In this document: piece after piece, positions 18,786-28,529 of the stretch | Numbering within the stretch: position 1 is the stretch's first letter | Layout of the letters: each line of letters opens with the position of its first letter | Source of the DNA: Pedobacter miscanthi | Lineage (GTDB): Bacteria > Bacteroidota > Bacteroidia > Sphingobacteriales > Sphingobacteriaceae | DNA length: 64,000 nucleotides | Assembly (NCBI RefSeq): GCF_003315595.1 | Contig: NZ_QNQU01000007.1 | Span: 186,001 to 250,000, forward strand | Reading direction: 5' to 3' | Made by a program: the position numbers and the translations under genes | The notes under the pieces: generated by a model | Seen by the model: the letters and a program-made list of their open reading frames with translations, nothing else | What the model was told of the DNA's origin: nothing | Databases searched by the model: none

Positions 18786-20156
18786 CTACAACCCTGCCTT
18801 AAACTTATCCCCATTTGTTTTGCACCATTGTTTTAAATAAGTCCTCATTGCTATTAGTTTCTTTTTGTATTTATGATCTACCGCAAGGTTATTCATCTCG
18901 CCCGGATCTTTTGTTAAATCGAATAATTGTTCTTTAATATCACCTTTGTTGTATACAATATATTTAAAATCTTTCGTGATCACCGCACGACCACTGATAC
19001 CCAAAAGTTCTTCATTATCGGCAAAATCGGTTTCGATTACCAGGGTATCGCGCAGGTTTTGCTGTGGATGATCGAGTCTTTTGCCTATGTCTATTCCTTT
19101 TAAATATTTAGGTTTTGGTATGCCTGCTAAACCGCAAATGGTAGGGATAATATCAGTTCCGTTGCAAACCAGCATATCATCTGTACGGGGTTTCCACTCA
19201 CCCAGTTTTGCAATGATAAAGGGTACTTTCGAAGCCTCTTCGTATAAAATCTGTTTCTGGTTCCAGCTGTGGCCTGCATAACCATCGCCATGATCGGCTG
19301 TAAAAACAATGATGGTATTTTTTTCTACGCCATACTTTTTTAACGAAGCCAGTACCATCCCGATATATCCATCTACTTTTTCTACCAGGCGGTTATAGGC
19401 CCAGCGGTATTGCCGCCACTCACCGGCATTCCAGTTTACGCTGGGGTAAGTACGTGCACTTACTTTCTGTTGCTCGCGGACGATCTGCGGCTCATTCGCC
19501 GGAATTTTCCAGTTGGCAGGCAATGGCGGACATTGATCTGCAGGAGGTGTATCTTCCAGAAGATCCATTTTTAAGGTTTCGCCCCTGGCCCATTCACAGA
19601 TATCGTGCGGATTTAAAAAAGAAGCCACCAGTAAAAAAGGTTTCTCTTTGTTTTCTTTAATAAAACGGGCACAATAAGCAGGTGTACCTGCATCGTTATA
19701 ATCGAGGAAATTGGTATTCTGGATATATTCAAAGCCATGCTGACTAATCTTCGCAGTCGGCACGGGCAAATGCCATTTACCTACATAACCTGTTTGATAA
19801 CCTCCGTTTTTAAAAATCTTGCCCATCATCAGCAAACTATCAGGCCACTGGCCGTCTTTTTCGGGTGCATTACCCACAAAACCAGTTTCAAAAGGCATTT
19901 TACCACTAAAAATAGCTGATCGTGATGGTGTACATAAGGGCTGTGCACAGTAGGCTTTGGTAAAACGAATACCATTTTGTGCCAGTTTATCCATCGCAGG
20001 GGTATGCAGGTCTTTATTACCTGCAATACTCATTGCCTCTGCCGTTTGCTGATCGGTCATAATAATCAGAATGTTGGGTTTCTGATTACTTTGTGCAAAA
20101 CCATTTAACAACAGCGCATTAAAGGCGAACAACAGGAAGATCCGTATTTTTCTCAT
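18786..20156 (-). CDS. Formylglycine-dependent sulfatase (sulfatase 1, 456 aa)
   Basis: Signal peptide to about residue 21. The N-terminal metal site (PNILIIMTDQQ) and the activation motif CTPSR, with Cys75 to be converted to formylglycine, define an S1-family sulfatase. TGYVGKWHL and FTADHGDGYAGHSWNQK supply further active-site residues. It removes sulfate esters from oligosaccharides in the periplasm. Its size and CTPSR start are compatible with uronate 2-O-sulfatases of heparin degraders, but the subfamily cannot be settled by eye. It begins 13 bp after SusD2 and is thus in the SusC2 operon. An anaerobic-type or FGE maturase is not in this window. Confidence 0.92.
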   Translation of the reverse strand: MRKIRIFLLFAFNALLLNGFAQSNQKPNILIIMTDQQTAEAMSIAGNKDLHTPAMDKLAQNGIRFTKAYCAQPLCTPSRSAIFSGKMPFETGFVGNAPEKDGQWPDSLLMMGKIFKNGGYQTGYVGKWHLPVPTAKISQHGFEYIQNTNFLDYNDAGTPAYCARFIKENKEKPFLLVASFLNPHDICEWARGETLKMDLLEDTPPADQCPPLPANWKIPANEPQIVREQQKVSARTYPSVNWNAGEWRQYRWAYNRLVEKVDGYIGMVLASLKKYGVEKNTIIVFTADHGDGYAGHSWNQKQILYEEASKVPFIIAKLGEWKPRTDDMLVCNGTDIIPTICGLAGIPKPKYLKGIDIGKRLDHPQQNLRDTLVIETDFADNEELLGISGRAVITKDFKYIVYNKGDIKEQLFDLTKDPGEMNNLAVDHKYKKKLIAMRTYLKQWCKTNGDKFKAGL

Positions 20157-20169
20157 TCACTAAATTTAA

Positions 20170-22056
20170 TTAATATCCGGGGTTTTGAACCAGTTTTGGG
20201 TTATAATCCCTTTCGCGTTGCGGAATTGGATAAAGTTCATTTTTACCGTCTTTAAAATTGGTTCCGGCGATGTAGGGATAATTGGCGCGGTAAGTTTTAA
20301 GTGCGGCTTCGGTTGCACGCAGCGTTGAGCCTAAAATGTTCCAACGCATTAAATCGTACTTCCTTAATCCTTCAAAACATAGCTCTAAGGCACGCTCGTT
20401 TTTAACTGCCGTAAAGAAATCTGCTTTATTTAAACCTGCGGGGATCTGTGTATCTGTAATTTCGGCTGTTGCGGTAGCTCCCGTACCTGCCCCACCGGTA
20501 ATGGTAATGGTTGGTGCAGAGGTATAACCGCTGCCAAAATTGGTTACTTTAATGCCTACCACCGCACCTGCAGTAACTGCTCCTGTTGCAAGGTTTGTTG
20601 TAGCACTGATTATGGCAGTAGCTGTAGCTCCCGTTCCTCCGCCACCAGTAATGGTTACCGTTGGCGGCGTGGTGTAACCAGTGCCTTGTGCACCTAATTT
20701 AATATTGATGATTTTTTTGCCAAAAACATCTGCCGGAAATGCCCTTTTCCTCACCAGGTTAATGGCATTGTAAGCTTCGGCGTTCGGACCTTCATTCAGT
20801 TCGTTTTCTGCTTCAGCACGCATCAGCAATACATCTGCATAACGCAGTACCACATAATTGATATCGGTATTATTCAAATCTTTAGGTGGCAATGCCTGGT
20901 ATTCCCTACGCCATTTCCCTGGCGAAAAGTTATTATCTGCTGCTGCCGCGTACTCCAAAAACTGTCCTGTAGCATTAATCTGGTAGGTAGCTACTGAAAC
21001 ATCCCTGCGTAAATCGCCCGAGGTATACATGTTCCTGAATAAAGGCGTGGTTTTTACGTAAGAATTGGTACGTCCATAGGTGCTGATGGCTGCTGATAAA
21101 GGTGCGTTCCACTGCCCGATTACACTCGAATTTGGTGTGCCTCCGCTAAGGTTGTAAAAAGCCACTTCGAACATACTTTCAAAAGGATCGATCTTTAACT
21201 GGCACTGGTTTCTGAAAAACTGTTCGAAACTCGGGTTTAGCGAATACAGACCGGCATCCATAATGTCTTTGGTCTGCTTTTGTGCAATGGCATAATAATC
21301 CTTATAATTGGCAGGCCTTTCCATTTGTCCGTTCTGTTGCAAGGCATAACCACCGGCAAACAAAGCCACACGGGCCAGCATACCTTTTGCCCCCATTTTA
21401 CTGATGCGTTCATCAGCGGTTTTTCCATCCGGCAATAAATCGATCGCCTCGGTCATATCTTTAATCACCTGCGTATAAATTTCGGCTGTTGTGTTTTTTG
21501 GCAGACGTAACTCATCACCATCTTTTGTTGGGGTGAGTTTTAAAGGCACTCCACCAAATAAGCGTACCAGTTCGGCATAATAAAAACCCCTGAGGAACTT
21601 GGCCTCGCCTAAATACCTGTTTAAAGTTTTACGCTGGGTATTATCATTATAAAGCGTCATCTGCGGGATTCGCTCAATCACGAGGTTTGCCCTGTTTACC
21701 CCTTCATAATAAGTTTGCCAGGTTGATTGCATATAAACAGCCTCGGCCGTAATTACATAGTGGGCAATACCACGAAAATCGGTGGTAAGCAGATCCCTCA
21801 CCTGCGCAATGTCGTTATCGTTTTCGTACAAAATGGAAGAATAAAAGCCCAGCGTATTGCCATTGCTCATGCTCTCGTAAACGCCCAGAGTAGCCAGATT
21901 GGCCTCATCAGTGGTATTGAAGAACTTATCGGCATCGAAAACAGATTTAGGTTCTTCGGTAAGTGTTTTTTTGCAGGCTGTAAAACCGATCAGCATCACT
22001 ACTACGGTTAAACATTTAAATAAACCTGTTGTATGGTATGTTAATTTCGTTTTCAT
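20170..22056 (-). CDS. SusD/RagB-family lipoprotein with a glycine-rich repeat insert (SusD2, 628 aa)
   Basis: Lipobox ending at Cys28 (LIGFTAC). The SusD pattern is clear: [74 protein letters not shown], and the final [20 protein letters not shown]. It caps SusC2 and binds oligosaccharide. The oddity is an insert of about 90 residues (448-537, DNA 20446-20715) with two copies of a [26 protein letters not shown] repeat. It splits the C-terminal helical part between FGKKIINIK and the conserved [13 protein letters not shown]. It begins 12 bp after SusC2. Confidence 0.93.
   Translation of the reverse strand: MKTKLTYHTTGLFKCLTVVVMLIGFTACKKTLTEEPKSVFDADKFFNTTDEANLATLGVYESMSNGNTLGFYSSILYENDNDIAQVRDLLTTDFRGIAHYVITAEAVYMQSTWQTYYEGVNRANLVIERIPQMTLYNDNTQRKTLNRYLGEAKFLRGFYYAELVRLFGGVPLKLTPTKDGDELRLPKNTTAEIYTQVIKDMTEAIDLLPDGKTADERISKMGAKGMLARVALFAGGYALQQNGQMERPANYKDYYAIAQKQTKDIMDAGLYSLNPSFEQFFRNQCQLKIDPFESMFEVAFYNLSGGTPNSSVIGQWNAPLSAAISTYGRTNSYVKTTPLFRNMYTSGDLRRDVSVATYQINATGQFLEYAAAADNNFSPGKWRREYQALPPKDLNNTDINYVVLRYADVLLMRAEAENELNEGPNAEAYNAINLVRKRAFPADVFGKKIINIKLGAQGTGYTTPPTVTITGGGGTGATATAIISATTNLATGAVTAGAVVGIKVTNFGSGYTSAPTITITGGAGTGATATAEITDTQIPAGLNKADFFTAVKNERALELCFEGLRKYDLMRWNILGSTLRATEAALKTYRANYPYIAGTNFKDGKNELYPIPQRERDYNPKLVQNPGY
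20446..20715 (-). other. Two-copy glycine/threonine-rich repeat insert inside SusD2
   Basis: Residues 448-537 of SusD2 contain [17 protein letters not shown] and [17 protein letters not shown], each followed by TGATATA, about 50 residues apart. The composition (Gly, Thr, Ala, Val) is unlike the surrounding helical SusD sequence and suggests an inserted beta-rich surface module. Comparable [17 protein letters not shown] repeats are known to me from bacterial surface proteins, not from canonical SusD cores. Confidence 0.8.
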
Positions 22057-22068
22057 AATCAGATTTCG

Positions 22069-25000
22069 TTACAATGAAACATTTAAACCGGCCACAAAAT
22101 ACCTGCTGCGCGGATAACCGCCAAAATCGACCCCTGGTGTTAAACCGCCGGTTTTGCTGGTACTCACTTCCGGATCGTAGCCCGAATATTGATCAAATAC
22201 CTGCAGGTTATAACCGGTAACATATACCCTAACATTGCTCAGCTTTAGTTTCGAGATCCAATTTTTAGGCAGGGTATATCCCAAACTCACGTTGTTGATG
22301 CGCAGGAATGATCCATCCTCTACCATTTGGTCAAAAAGCCTTGGCGTGGTACCATAACCGTCGAACCGGGGAATGGTGCGCCCTTTGTTGGCTTCGGCCA
22401 TGGCATTAGGCGTGGTGAGTGCATTTCCACTACCGTCGATGGTCGTCCAGCGGTCTTTGAAATAGCCTAAAGTATTAACATTTGCACTTACATTGGTGCT
22501 CATCTGCAACCTATTGGCATTATATACATCTCCTCCGGTTGCCCAGTTGATAAACACACTTAAATCGAAGCCCTTGTAAGAGAAAGTATTGTTAAAACCG
22601 CCTATAAAATTCGGGATTCCGTTTCCGATTACGGTTCTGTCTGACGGATTGATTACACCATCACCATTTAAATCAACCAGCTTTAAAAAACCCGGCTGGG
22701 CGGCATAATTCACATCCGCAGGGATGCCCGGTTTTAAGGTATAAGTGTTATTTGTAGGGTTGTAATTAAAATCGCTTACCTGGTAAACTCCGTTTGACCG
22801 GTAACCGTACATCTGGCCCAGCGCGCTGCCTACCTGCACCAGGTAATCGGTTTGGGAGGTCCAGCTGTTGCTCAACCTAAAATCTTCGCCATTGCTTAAC
22901 GCCAAAACCTTGTTTTTATTTACCGACATGGTAAGGGTACTGTTCCACAAAAAACTGCTGGTTTTAACATTTACGGTGTTTAAAGTAAGTTCCAATCCTT
23001 TATTAGAGGTGGCACCAACATTTAAAAACTGGCTGGCAAAACCGCTGGTGTACGGAATCTGGGTGTTTAACAACAGGTCTTTAGTGCGGTTATCGTAAGC
23101 CTCGATGGTTAATGCTATGCGCTGTTTAAAGAAACCCAGGTCTAAACCGATATTGAACGATTTGGTGGTTTCCCATTTCAGGTCCTTATTTTCGATGTTA
23201 TTCGGATAAACCGTGATGTTGTTGGTATTGTTAAGGGGATAATTTCCGGTACCGAGCTGACTCAGCATTAAATAATTTGGAATACGGTTATTGCCCGAAG
23301 TACCATAACTCAAACGTAATTTAGCGTCGGACAGGAATTTAACATTTTTTAAAAAAGGTTCATTAATGGCCCTCCATGCAAATGCTGCTGAAGGGAAATA
23401 ACCCCATTTGTTATTATCTCCAAATTTAGAAGAACCATCGGCCCTTACCGTGGCGTTAAAAAGATATTTATCCTTATAGGCATAACTTACCCTCGAGAAG
23501 AAAGAAAGCATACTTTCTGCCTCTACAAGAGATGTTGGAACGCCTGGTGTAGTACCCAGAGAAATATTATCTAAACCCAGGTTTACGCCCGGAAATTTAC
23601 TGTTACTCGCACTAAAAGCTTCCCTATCAGTGTAAAGCTGCTCCTGACCTAATAAAACCGATACTTTATGGCTTTTGTTAAAAGTATTATCGTAAGTAAT
23701 GGTGTTGCTGTAGTTCCAGCCGGTAATATCGGTTTGGGTTAAGGAACCGAATGCGCCACCACTTCTTTTGGCCAGTACCGAACGCGAATCGCTAAATAGT
23801 TTATCTTTTGTACCCGATATTTTTCCCGAAACCAATCCACGGTAAGTAAAGTGATCGGCAAAGTTATAATCAATGGCCGTATTGAGGTTTAAGGTACGGT
23901 TGAGTGATTCTTTCTGGGTAGATTCGGCACTGGTTTTAGGGTTTTGCAGCGGAATCTGGTTTACATCAACCGTTGGGTCGTTATCAAGCGTGGCAAAATC
24001 TTCATCGCTTAAACCTATACCTCCTGTAGGCCTGTACTGAAAAAAGCTGATCAGGGTGTTGAAACGGTCGCTGCCATCGCGCGTACCAAAACCTGTTGTT
24101 TTCTGGTCGCTATAGTTTACAATGGCACTTAATTTTATCTTTTTGTTGATATTGTGCAAAAGGCTCAGTTTCGCCACGTTTTTGTTCGATGCGCCGGGTT
24201 GTACAATGCCCTGATCTTTATTATTCGAATAAAAAAGATTAAAACGGGTTTCTCCCTGTCCGCCGGCAATGCTGAATTTGTTGTACTGGGTATTTACCCA
24301 ATCGCCGAACATTATTTTCTGCCAGTTATTGCCCGGTCTGTTATCATAGTTGGCATGGTAATCGGCAAATTTGCCAAAAGTATTTTCTACGCCAGCCAAA
24401 AGTGTAGGGCTGTTTAAAAATCTTTCGTAAACAAGTACTTTAAAATCGTAGGCATCAAGTACAGGGATATATTTATTGGCCTTTTTGGCTCCATAATACA
24501 TATCGTAACTGATGGTGAGTTTGCCGGGTTTTAACTGTTTGGTAGTCACCAGAATCACCCCGTTGGCCCCTCTGGCACCATAAATGGCCGTTGCAGAAGC
24601 ATCTTTTAATACATCAACGCTTTCTACATCATTTGGATCCAGAAAGTTAAGTCCGTCGGTTTGCGGTACCCCGTCGATTACATAAAGTGGTTCATTGCTT
24701 TGTGTAATAGAACCACCCCCACGCAGGGTAATGGCCGGACTTCCGCCCGGAGAGCCATCATCGGCGGCAACCTGCAAACCTGCCACACGGCCAACCAATG
24801 CAGAAGCCACATTTTGCACAGGGCTTTTAGCCAGCTCATCGCCTTTTACTGATGAAATAGAACCTGTTAAATCGCTGCGTTTTTGGGTTCCGTAACCAAC
24901 AACCACCACTTCATTGAGGTTGTTTTCGTCGTCTACCAGTTTCACATCGATATTTGTCTTGTTTTTAACCAGCATTTCTACCGATTTAGACCCGAGGTAC

Positions 25001-25215
25001 GAAAACACCAGAGTAGCGTTAGCTTTAACCTTGATCTGGTAAGTACCATTATTGGCGGATACCACTTTATTATTGGTTCCTTTTTCGGATACGGTTGTAC
25101 CGGGCATAGGTTGATTGCTTCCATCCTTCACCACACCGCTTACTGTAATCACCTCCTGTGCATAAATTGCCTGGAAAGAAACCAACAATAAAAATATAAG
25201 TATAATACGTTTCAT
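22069..25215 (-). CDS. SusC/RagA-family TonB-linked outer-membrane transporter (SusC2, 1048 aa)
   Basis: Signal peptide (cleavage near IYAQ, residue 20), carboxypeptidase-regulatory-like domain (VSGVVKDGSNQPMPGTTVSE), plug start NEVVVVGYGTQKRSDLTGS, plug motifs YVIDGVPQTDG and KDASATAIYGARGANGV, and a full barrel ending FVAGLNVSL. It imports oligosaccharide with SusD2. It begins 9 bp after a ferritin-like gene and is followed by SusD2 and sulfatase 1, so it sits inside a longer operon rather than heading it. The substrate is inferred from the locus. Confidence 0.95.
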   Translation of the reverse strand: MKRIILIFLLLVSFQAIYAQEVITVSGVVKDGSNQPMPGTTVSEKGTNNKVVSANNGTYQIKVKANATLVFSYLGSKSVEMLVKNKTNIDVKLVDDENNLNEVVVVGYGTQKRSDLTGSISSVKGDELAKSPVQNVASALVGRVAGLQVAADDGSPGGSPAITLRGGGSITQSNEPLYVIDGVPQTDGLNFLDPNDVESVDVLKDASATAIYGARGANGVILVTTKQLKPGKLTISYDMYYGAKKANKYIPVLDAYDFKVLVYERFLNSPTLLAGVENTFGKFADYHANYDNRPGNNWQKIMFGDWVNTQYNKFSIAGGQGETRFNLFYSNNKDQGIVQPGASNKNVAKLSLLHNINKKIKLSAIVNYSDQKTTGFGTRDGSDRFNTLISFFQYRPTGGIGLSDEDFATLDNDPTVDVNQIPLQNPKTSAESTQKESLNRTLNLNTAIDYNFADHFTYRGLVSGKISGTKDKLFSDSRSVLAKRSGGAFGSLTQTDITGWNYSNTITYDNTFNKSHKVSVLLGQEQLYTDREAFSASNSKFPGVNLGLDNISLGTTPGVPTSLVEAESMLSFFSRVSYAYKDKYLFNATVRADGSSKFGDNNKWGYFPSAAFAWRAINEPFLKNVKFLSDAKLRLSYGTSGNNRIPNYLMLSQLGTGNYPLNNTNNITVYPNNIENKDLKWETTKSFNIGLDLGFFKQRIALTIEAYDNRTKDLLLNTQIPYTSGFASQFLNVGATSNKGLELTLNTVNVKTSSFLWNSTLTMSVNKNKVLALSNGEDFRLSNSWTSQTDYLVQVGSALGQMYGYRSNGVYQVSDFNYNPTNNTYTLKPGIPADVNYAAQPGFLKLVDLNGDGVINPSDRTVIGNGIPNFIGGFNNTFSYKGFDLSVFINWATGGDVYNANRLQMSTNVSANVNTLGYFKDRWTTIDGSGNALTTPNAMAEANKGRTIPRFDGYGTTPRLFDQMVEDGSFLRINNVSLGYTLPKNWISKLKLSNVRVYVTGYNLQVFDQYSGYDPEVSTSKTGGLTPGVDFGGYPRSRYFVAGLNVSL

Positions 25216-25224
25216 TTTGAATGA

Positions 25225-26145
25225 TTATTTAAGTTGAAATGCAGCCTTGATAAACAAATTAGCAGCGGTTTTTACCGTTGCCGTTAAAAGGTATTCGTCG
25301 AAAGCTTCCGAAGCCGGACCAACAGTTAAGTTTGTATTTCCATTGATGCCGATCAGCTCTATACCGGCTTGTATGGTTTTTGTTTCCCTGTTTAAAAGGC
25401 CTGTATCAATATCGTAAACGGGGTTTAAGGTACCAATCATTGAGTCGTTACCGGTAATAGGCAACAAATCGGTTCCATCGGCATCATTCCTGCGGATACT
25501 TACCCATGGGCGCATGTATTTTAAAGTTGCAATCTGTAATTTATTGACCATTTGCCGCAGCTGGGCCGAATGACGGGCTTCTATAGTTTGTACGCGTGCT
25601 ACCAAGGCCAAAGCTGAAGTGCCCATTAGCGAAATCAATTGTCCTTTATAAGCCCTTTCGCCTAAATCTTCGAGTACCACAGCGGTACGCAGAAAGGTAC
25701 CGTAATTGGTGGTTACATTGGCATTTACCTTTGTATAATCAAAATTGGCATAAGGCATGGCTGCCCGTGGCACTCCCCCCAGATCGGTAATGGTTTTAAT
25801 CAGTACGTTGATGTGCGCCTGTTCCTGATCGCGGAGGGTGTTAATAATGGGCCTGTCGGCAACCGGAATTAAATTCGGAGTGGTGGTAATTACATTATTA
25901 TAAAACTGGAACTGCATATAACCCAGGGTCAAAAGCAGGTTAAGCGAATCAACCGTTGCACCATTAGCTGTGGTTTGGCTATATGCTTTTTGGAAAACGC
26001 CACTCAATGTTAAGGGCAGCGCAGCCAGGGATATTTTTTTGCCCAGGCCTAAAAAGTTTTTTAAAGCTGCGCGTCGTGGGCTCAATCTTTCGTAAACCGC
26101 GCCATCAACTTTTTCTATCTCGTTAAGGATATTTAAAACATTCAT
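25225..26145 (-). CDS. Ferritin-like domain exported protein (306 aa)
   Basis: After a twin-arginine-like start (SPRRAALKNFLGLGKKISLA, then a hydrophobic stretch) comes a four-helix ferritin-like domain of the PF13668 type: LLTLGYMQFQFYNNVI, LRDQEQAHINVLIKTI, VLEDLGERAYKGQL and QTIEARHSAQLRQMV. The E-x-x-H pairs (EQAH, EARH) could bind a di-iron or other metal centre. The family's function is poorly defined. It lies 11 bp after a second ferritin-like gene and 9 bp before SusC2, so all three are almost certainly co-transcribed. Confidence 0.85.
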   Translation of the reverse strand: MNVLNILNEIEKVDGAVYERLSPRRAALKNFLGLGKKISLAALPLTLSGVFQKAYSQTTANGATVDSLNLLLTLGYMQFQFYNNVITTTPNLIPVADRPIINTLRDQEQAHINVLIKTITDLGGVPRAAMPYANFDYTKVNANVTTNYGTFLRTAVVLEDLGERAYKGQLISLMGTSALALVARVQTIEARHSAQLRQMVNKLQIATLKYMRPWVSIRRNDADGTDLLPITGNDSMIGTLNPVYDIDTGLLNRETKTIQAGIELIGINGNTNLTVGPASEAFDEYLLTATVKTAANLFIKAAFQLK

Positions 26146-26156
26146 ATTATGGCGGT

Positions 26157-26876
26157 TTAAAGATTAATAATATTGAGTTTGGTTTTGATGTATTTTAAGG
26201 CCTGCTCTAAAACTTTGCCGGCAGCCAGATTAACATCGAGCGCATTGGTTGCATCGGCACCTAATGCAGCGAGTTCGTTCAGGTCTGAAAAACCAATCGC
26301 ATCTACCTGGCTGCGCACGTAAGCTGCGTGGCGTGCCTCTACGGTGGCTACCTGACTTAAAAGTATCAGGTTATAATCGTTTTTACACCTTACTATGGCA
26401 TCATTATAAGCTGCCACGCCTAAATCTTCAAAGGTTTTTGCCGTAGTAAACACGGAAACGGCATCTGCAAAGTTAACTCCTGAGAAATCAAAGGTTAAAG
26501 TACCGATAGCAGCCGTAGATAATATCCTTTTAAAAAATTCGCGGTGGGCAATTTCGTGCAATTTGATATCATTAAAGAACAATGCCTGTGTTGGCGTAAA
26601 GGTGGCAGGTAAACTTTCGGCAGCTTTTGTATAAAATGCAGCTTCGAGTTGCTCGAGGGCATAAATATAATTTAACAGTCCTACATCGTCCTTAAAATCG
26701 ATCGTATCATCGCTATTTACATAAGGCGCTACAATTTCATCTGTCTTTTCTTTTTTACAGCCTATTGTTCCCACCGCCAATGCAGATACCCCTGCAAACT
26801 GCAAAAACTGCCTTCGCTTTAAGTTAACCGAAAAAGAATCTTTTTCAATCAGGCTTTCAGAATTACTTTCAATCAT
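26157..26876 (-). CDS. Ferritin-like domain exported lipoprotein-like protein (239 aa)
   Basis: The N-terminus has a twin-arginine-type motif (LKRRQFLQFAGVSALAVG) ending at Cys39 in TIGCKK, consistent with Tat export and lipidation. The PF13668-type ferritin-like helices follow: LLNYIYALEQLEAAFY, IKLHEIAHREFFKRIL, FEDLGVAAYNDAIV and ATVEARHAAYVRSQV. The E-x-x-H pairs (EIAH, EARH) are candidate metal ligands. It shares its design with the next gene, 11 bp downstream. As first gene it probably carries the promoter for the whole ferritin-SusC2-SusD2-sulfatase run. Confidence 0.85.
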   Translation of the reverse strand: MIESNSESLIEKDSFSVNLKRRQFLQFAGVSALAVGTIGCKKEKTDEIVAPYVNSDDTIDFKDDVGLLNYIYALEQLEAAFYTKAAESLPATFTPTQALFFNDIKLHEIAHREFFKRILSTAAIGTLTFDFSGVNFADAVSVFTTAKTFEDLGVAAYNDAIVRCKNDYNLILLSQVATVEARHAAYVRSQVDAIGFSDLNELAALGADATNALDVNLAAGKVLEQALKYIKTKLNIINL

Positions 26877-27260
26877 TTTGGTTAGTTGATTTATAATGTT
26901 CGGTTTGTCCCGTTATCGATACCGGCCTGGTTACAACCAGTATCCATTAATATTATATCGCCAGATGGATTTAAACCTTTTCAGATCTGGTAAGTCTTAA
27001 AGGTCTTTTAGGAAATCATCTGAGATTTATTTACTCATCAATTTCCCTTCATCTAACAGTAACGAATTTAGTATTAGGGATGTAAACAGGGTTTCAAATT
27101 TGTTTAAAATACTATCAAATTTGAACAAACATGCCAAAATAGGCTGATTTTGAATAGATTTATACTGATTTTGGTTCAAAATCAAGTTGAAAATTAAAGA
27201 TGGGTGTTAAAGAGAATAAATCATTTTGCATTTTCCTGTAAGCAATATCCTACATTATCC
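26877..27260. other. Upstream region of the ferritin-SusC2 operon, no gene
   Basis: No gene is visible. A feature of note is a pair of CAAATTTG palindromes at 27095-27102 and 27116-27123, spaced 21 bp centre to centre (two helical turns), with outer GTTT and AAAC arms. This is a candidate operator about 220 bp before the first gene. Confidence 0.4.
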
Positions 27261-27306
27261 AATACAAAAAGAAGGATATTCTAATTTAGAATATCCTTCT
27301 TGTATT
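27261..27306 (-). terminator. Strong hairpin terminator after the XRE gene
   Basis: A 15-bp perfect stem (AAGAAGGATATTCTA and its complement) closes a three-base loop. On the minus strand it is followed by a T-run and lies 26 bp after the stop of the XRE gene. Outer AATACA/TGTATT arms extend it. Confidence 0.85.
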
Positions 27307-27332
27307 AAATTTATCGTACTACCATAATGGAT

Positions 27333-27545
27333 CTAAATGTCGATTAAATCCCGGATAAAATCTTCGAAGCTAATATTATAGGCCTGAATCAAAAGATAAA
27401 CGTGCAGAAAACTTGGAGAACCAATATCATTTTCCCATTTAATGTAGGTGGGCCTGCTGATTGACAATAAATCTGCAACCTCTTGTTGCGTTAATCCTTT
27501 TTTTAGCCTGAATTCTTTTAAAGTTTTCCCTAATCTTTTATTCAT
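27333..27545 (-). CDS. Small XRE/Cro-type DNA-binding protein (70 aa)
   Basis: The whole protein is one helix-turn-helix domain: LGKTLKEFRLKKGLTQQEVA, then LLSISRPTYIKWENDIGSPS, with helices 2 and 3 at about residues 18-38. It has no sensing or oligomerisation domain, typical of small stand-alone regulators. The target is unknown. The upstream gap has AT-rich half-repeats that might be its own operator. It has its own strong terminator and is thus a single-gene unit. Confidence 0.88.
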   Translation of the reverse strand: MNKRLGKTLKEFRLKKGLTQQEVADLLSISRPTYIKWENDIGSPSFLHVYLLIQAYNISFEDFIRDLIDI

Positions 27546-27850
27546 ATAAGTTATGGTTATAAAATATTTCGGGACTGTGCCAAATATATAACAAATAGGC
27601 TTGATGTAAAAAATTATATCAGTAATGTAAAGAAATATATCACTTTTGATGTTGTCGTCAGTAATTTACAAAGCGGCAAAAAGTCGCCATTTCAAGATCG
27701 GCACAGATTAAGCTTTAGGTAAGATGGCAACAGAAAAATCAACAATAAAGATTTCCGTAGGTTTTTACAAGGAAGGATACAAGCCTTTCAGTTATGCCTT
27801 ATTTGTTGTTGTTTTTATAGGCAGGCATGCTTTCGCTGCGCTCAGGTTTG
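27546..27850. other. Intergenic stretch, no gene seen
   Basis: AT-rich promoter-side sequence of the XRE gene containing two near-copies of an ATATATCA-type word, followed by sequence of repeat-like composition. I see no coding frame. Confidence 0.4.
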
Positions 27851-27876
27851 TTACTTTTGGGCTAAGCCAAAAGTAA
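27851..27876. repeat. Perfect 10-bp inverted repeat hairpin
   Basis: TTACTTTTGG, a GCTAAG loop and CCAAAAGTAA form a perfect hairpin beside the minisatellite. I recall similar TTACTTTTGG hairpins as dispersed elements in Sphingobacteriaceae, so it is probably a repeat rather than a terminator of a specific gene. Confidence 0.6.
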
Positions 27877-27882
27877 GAGCCT

Positions 27883-28458
27883 CTAATAAAGTTGCTCACT
27901 TAATACAATAGAACTACCTACTGCGAGTTCAGAATTATCTACTGCGAGTTCAGAACTGTCTACTGCGACTTCAGAACTATCTACTGCGACTTCAGAACTA
28001 TTTACTGCGAGTTCAGAACTATCCACTGCGAGTTCAGAACTATCTACTGCGACTTCAGAACTATCTACTGCGACTTCAGAACTGTCTACTGCGAGTTCAG
28101 AACTGTCTACTGCGACTTCAGAACTATTTACTGCGAGTTCAGAACCGTCTACTGCGAGTTCAGAACTATTTACTGCGACTTCAGAACTATCTACTGCAAG
28201 TTCAGAACTGTCACCCGCACGACTAGAACTATCACCCGCACGACTAGAACTATTTACTGCACGCTCAGAACTATCACCCGCACGCTCAGAACTATCACCC
28301 GCACGCTCAGAACCATCACTCGCACGCTCAGAACTAACACCCGCACGCTCAGAACTATCACGCGCACGCTTAGAACTAACACCTGCACGCTCAGAACCAT
28401 CACCCGCACGCTCAGAACCATCACCCGCAATTTTACAACTGCCTACTGCACACATCAA
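27883..28458. repeat. 21-bp minisatellite, about 25 units, open as a heptapeptide-repeat ORF on the minus strand
   Basis: The plus strand repeats a 21-mer of the form ACTGCGAGTTCAGAACTATC plus one base, in two subfamilies: a left block with GCGAGTTC/GCGACTTC and a right block with GCACGCTC. Read on the minus strand it is open for 191 codons as the heptads AVDSSEL/AVDSSEV (left) and AGDSSER (right). Changes between units include many amino-acid-altering ones, and no signal peptide or anchor flanks the array. I treat it as a DNA minisatellite; a translated low-complexity protein cannot be excluded. Confidence 0.85.
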
Positions 28459-28529
28459 AATAAAGATCTTTCGCTAGGATGAAAACCGGTACAGGTTACA
28501 CTTCTCAACTCCGTTGCACCGTTAGCTAT

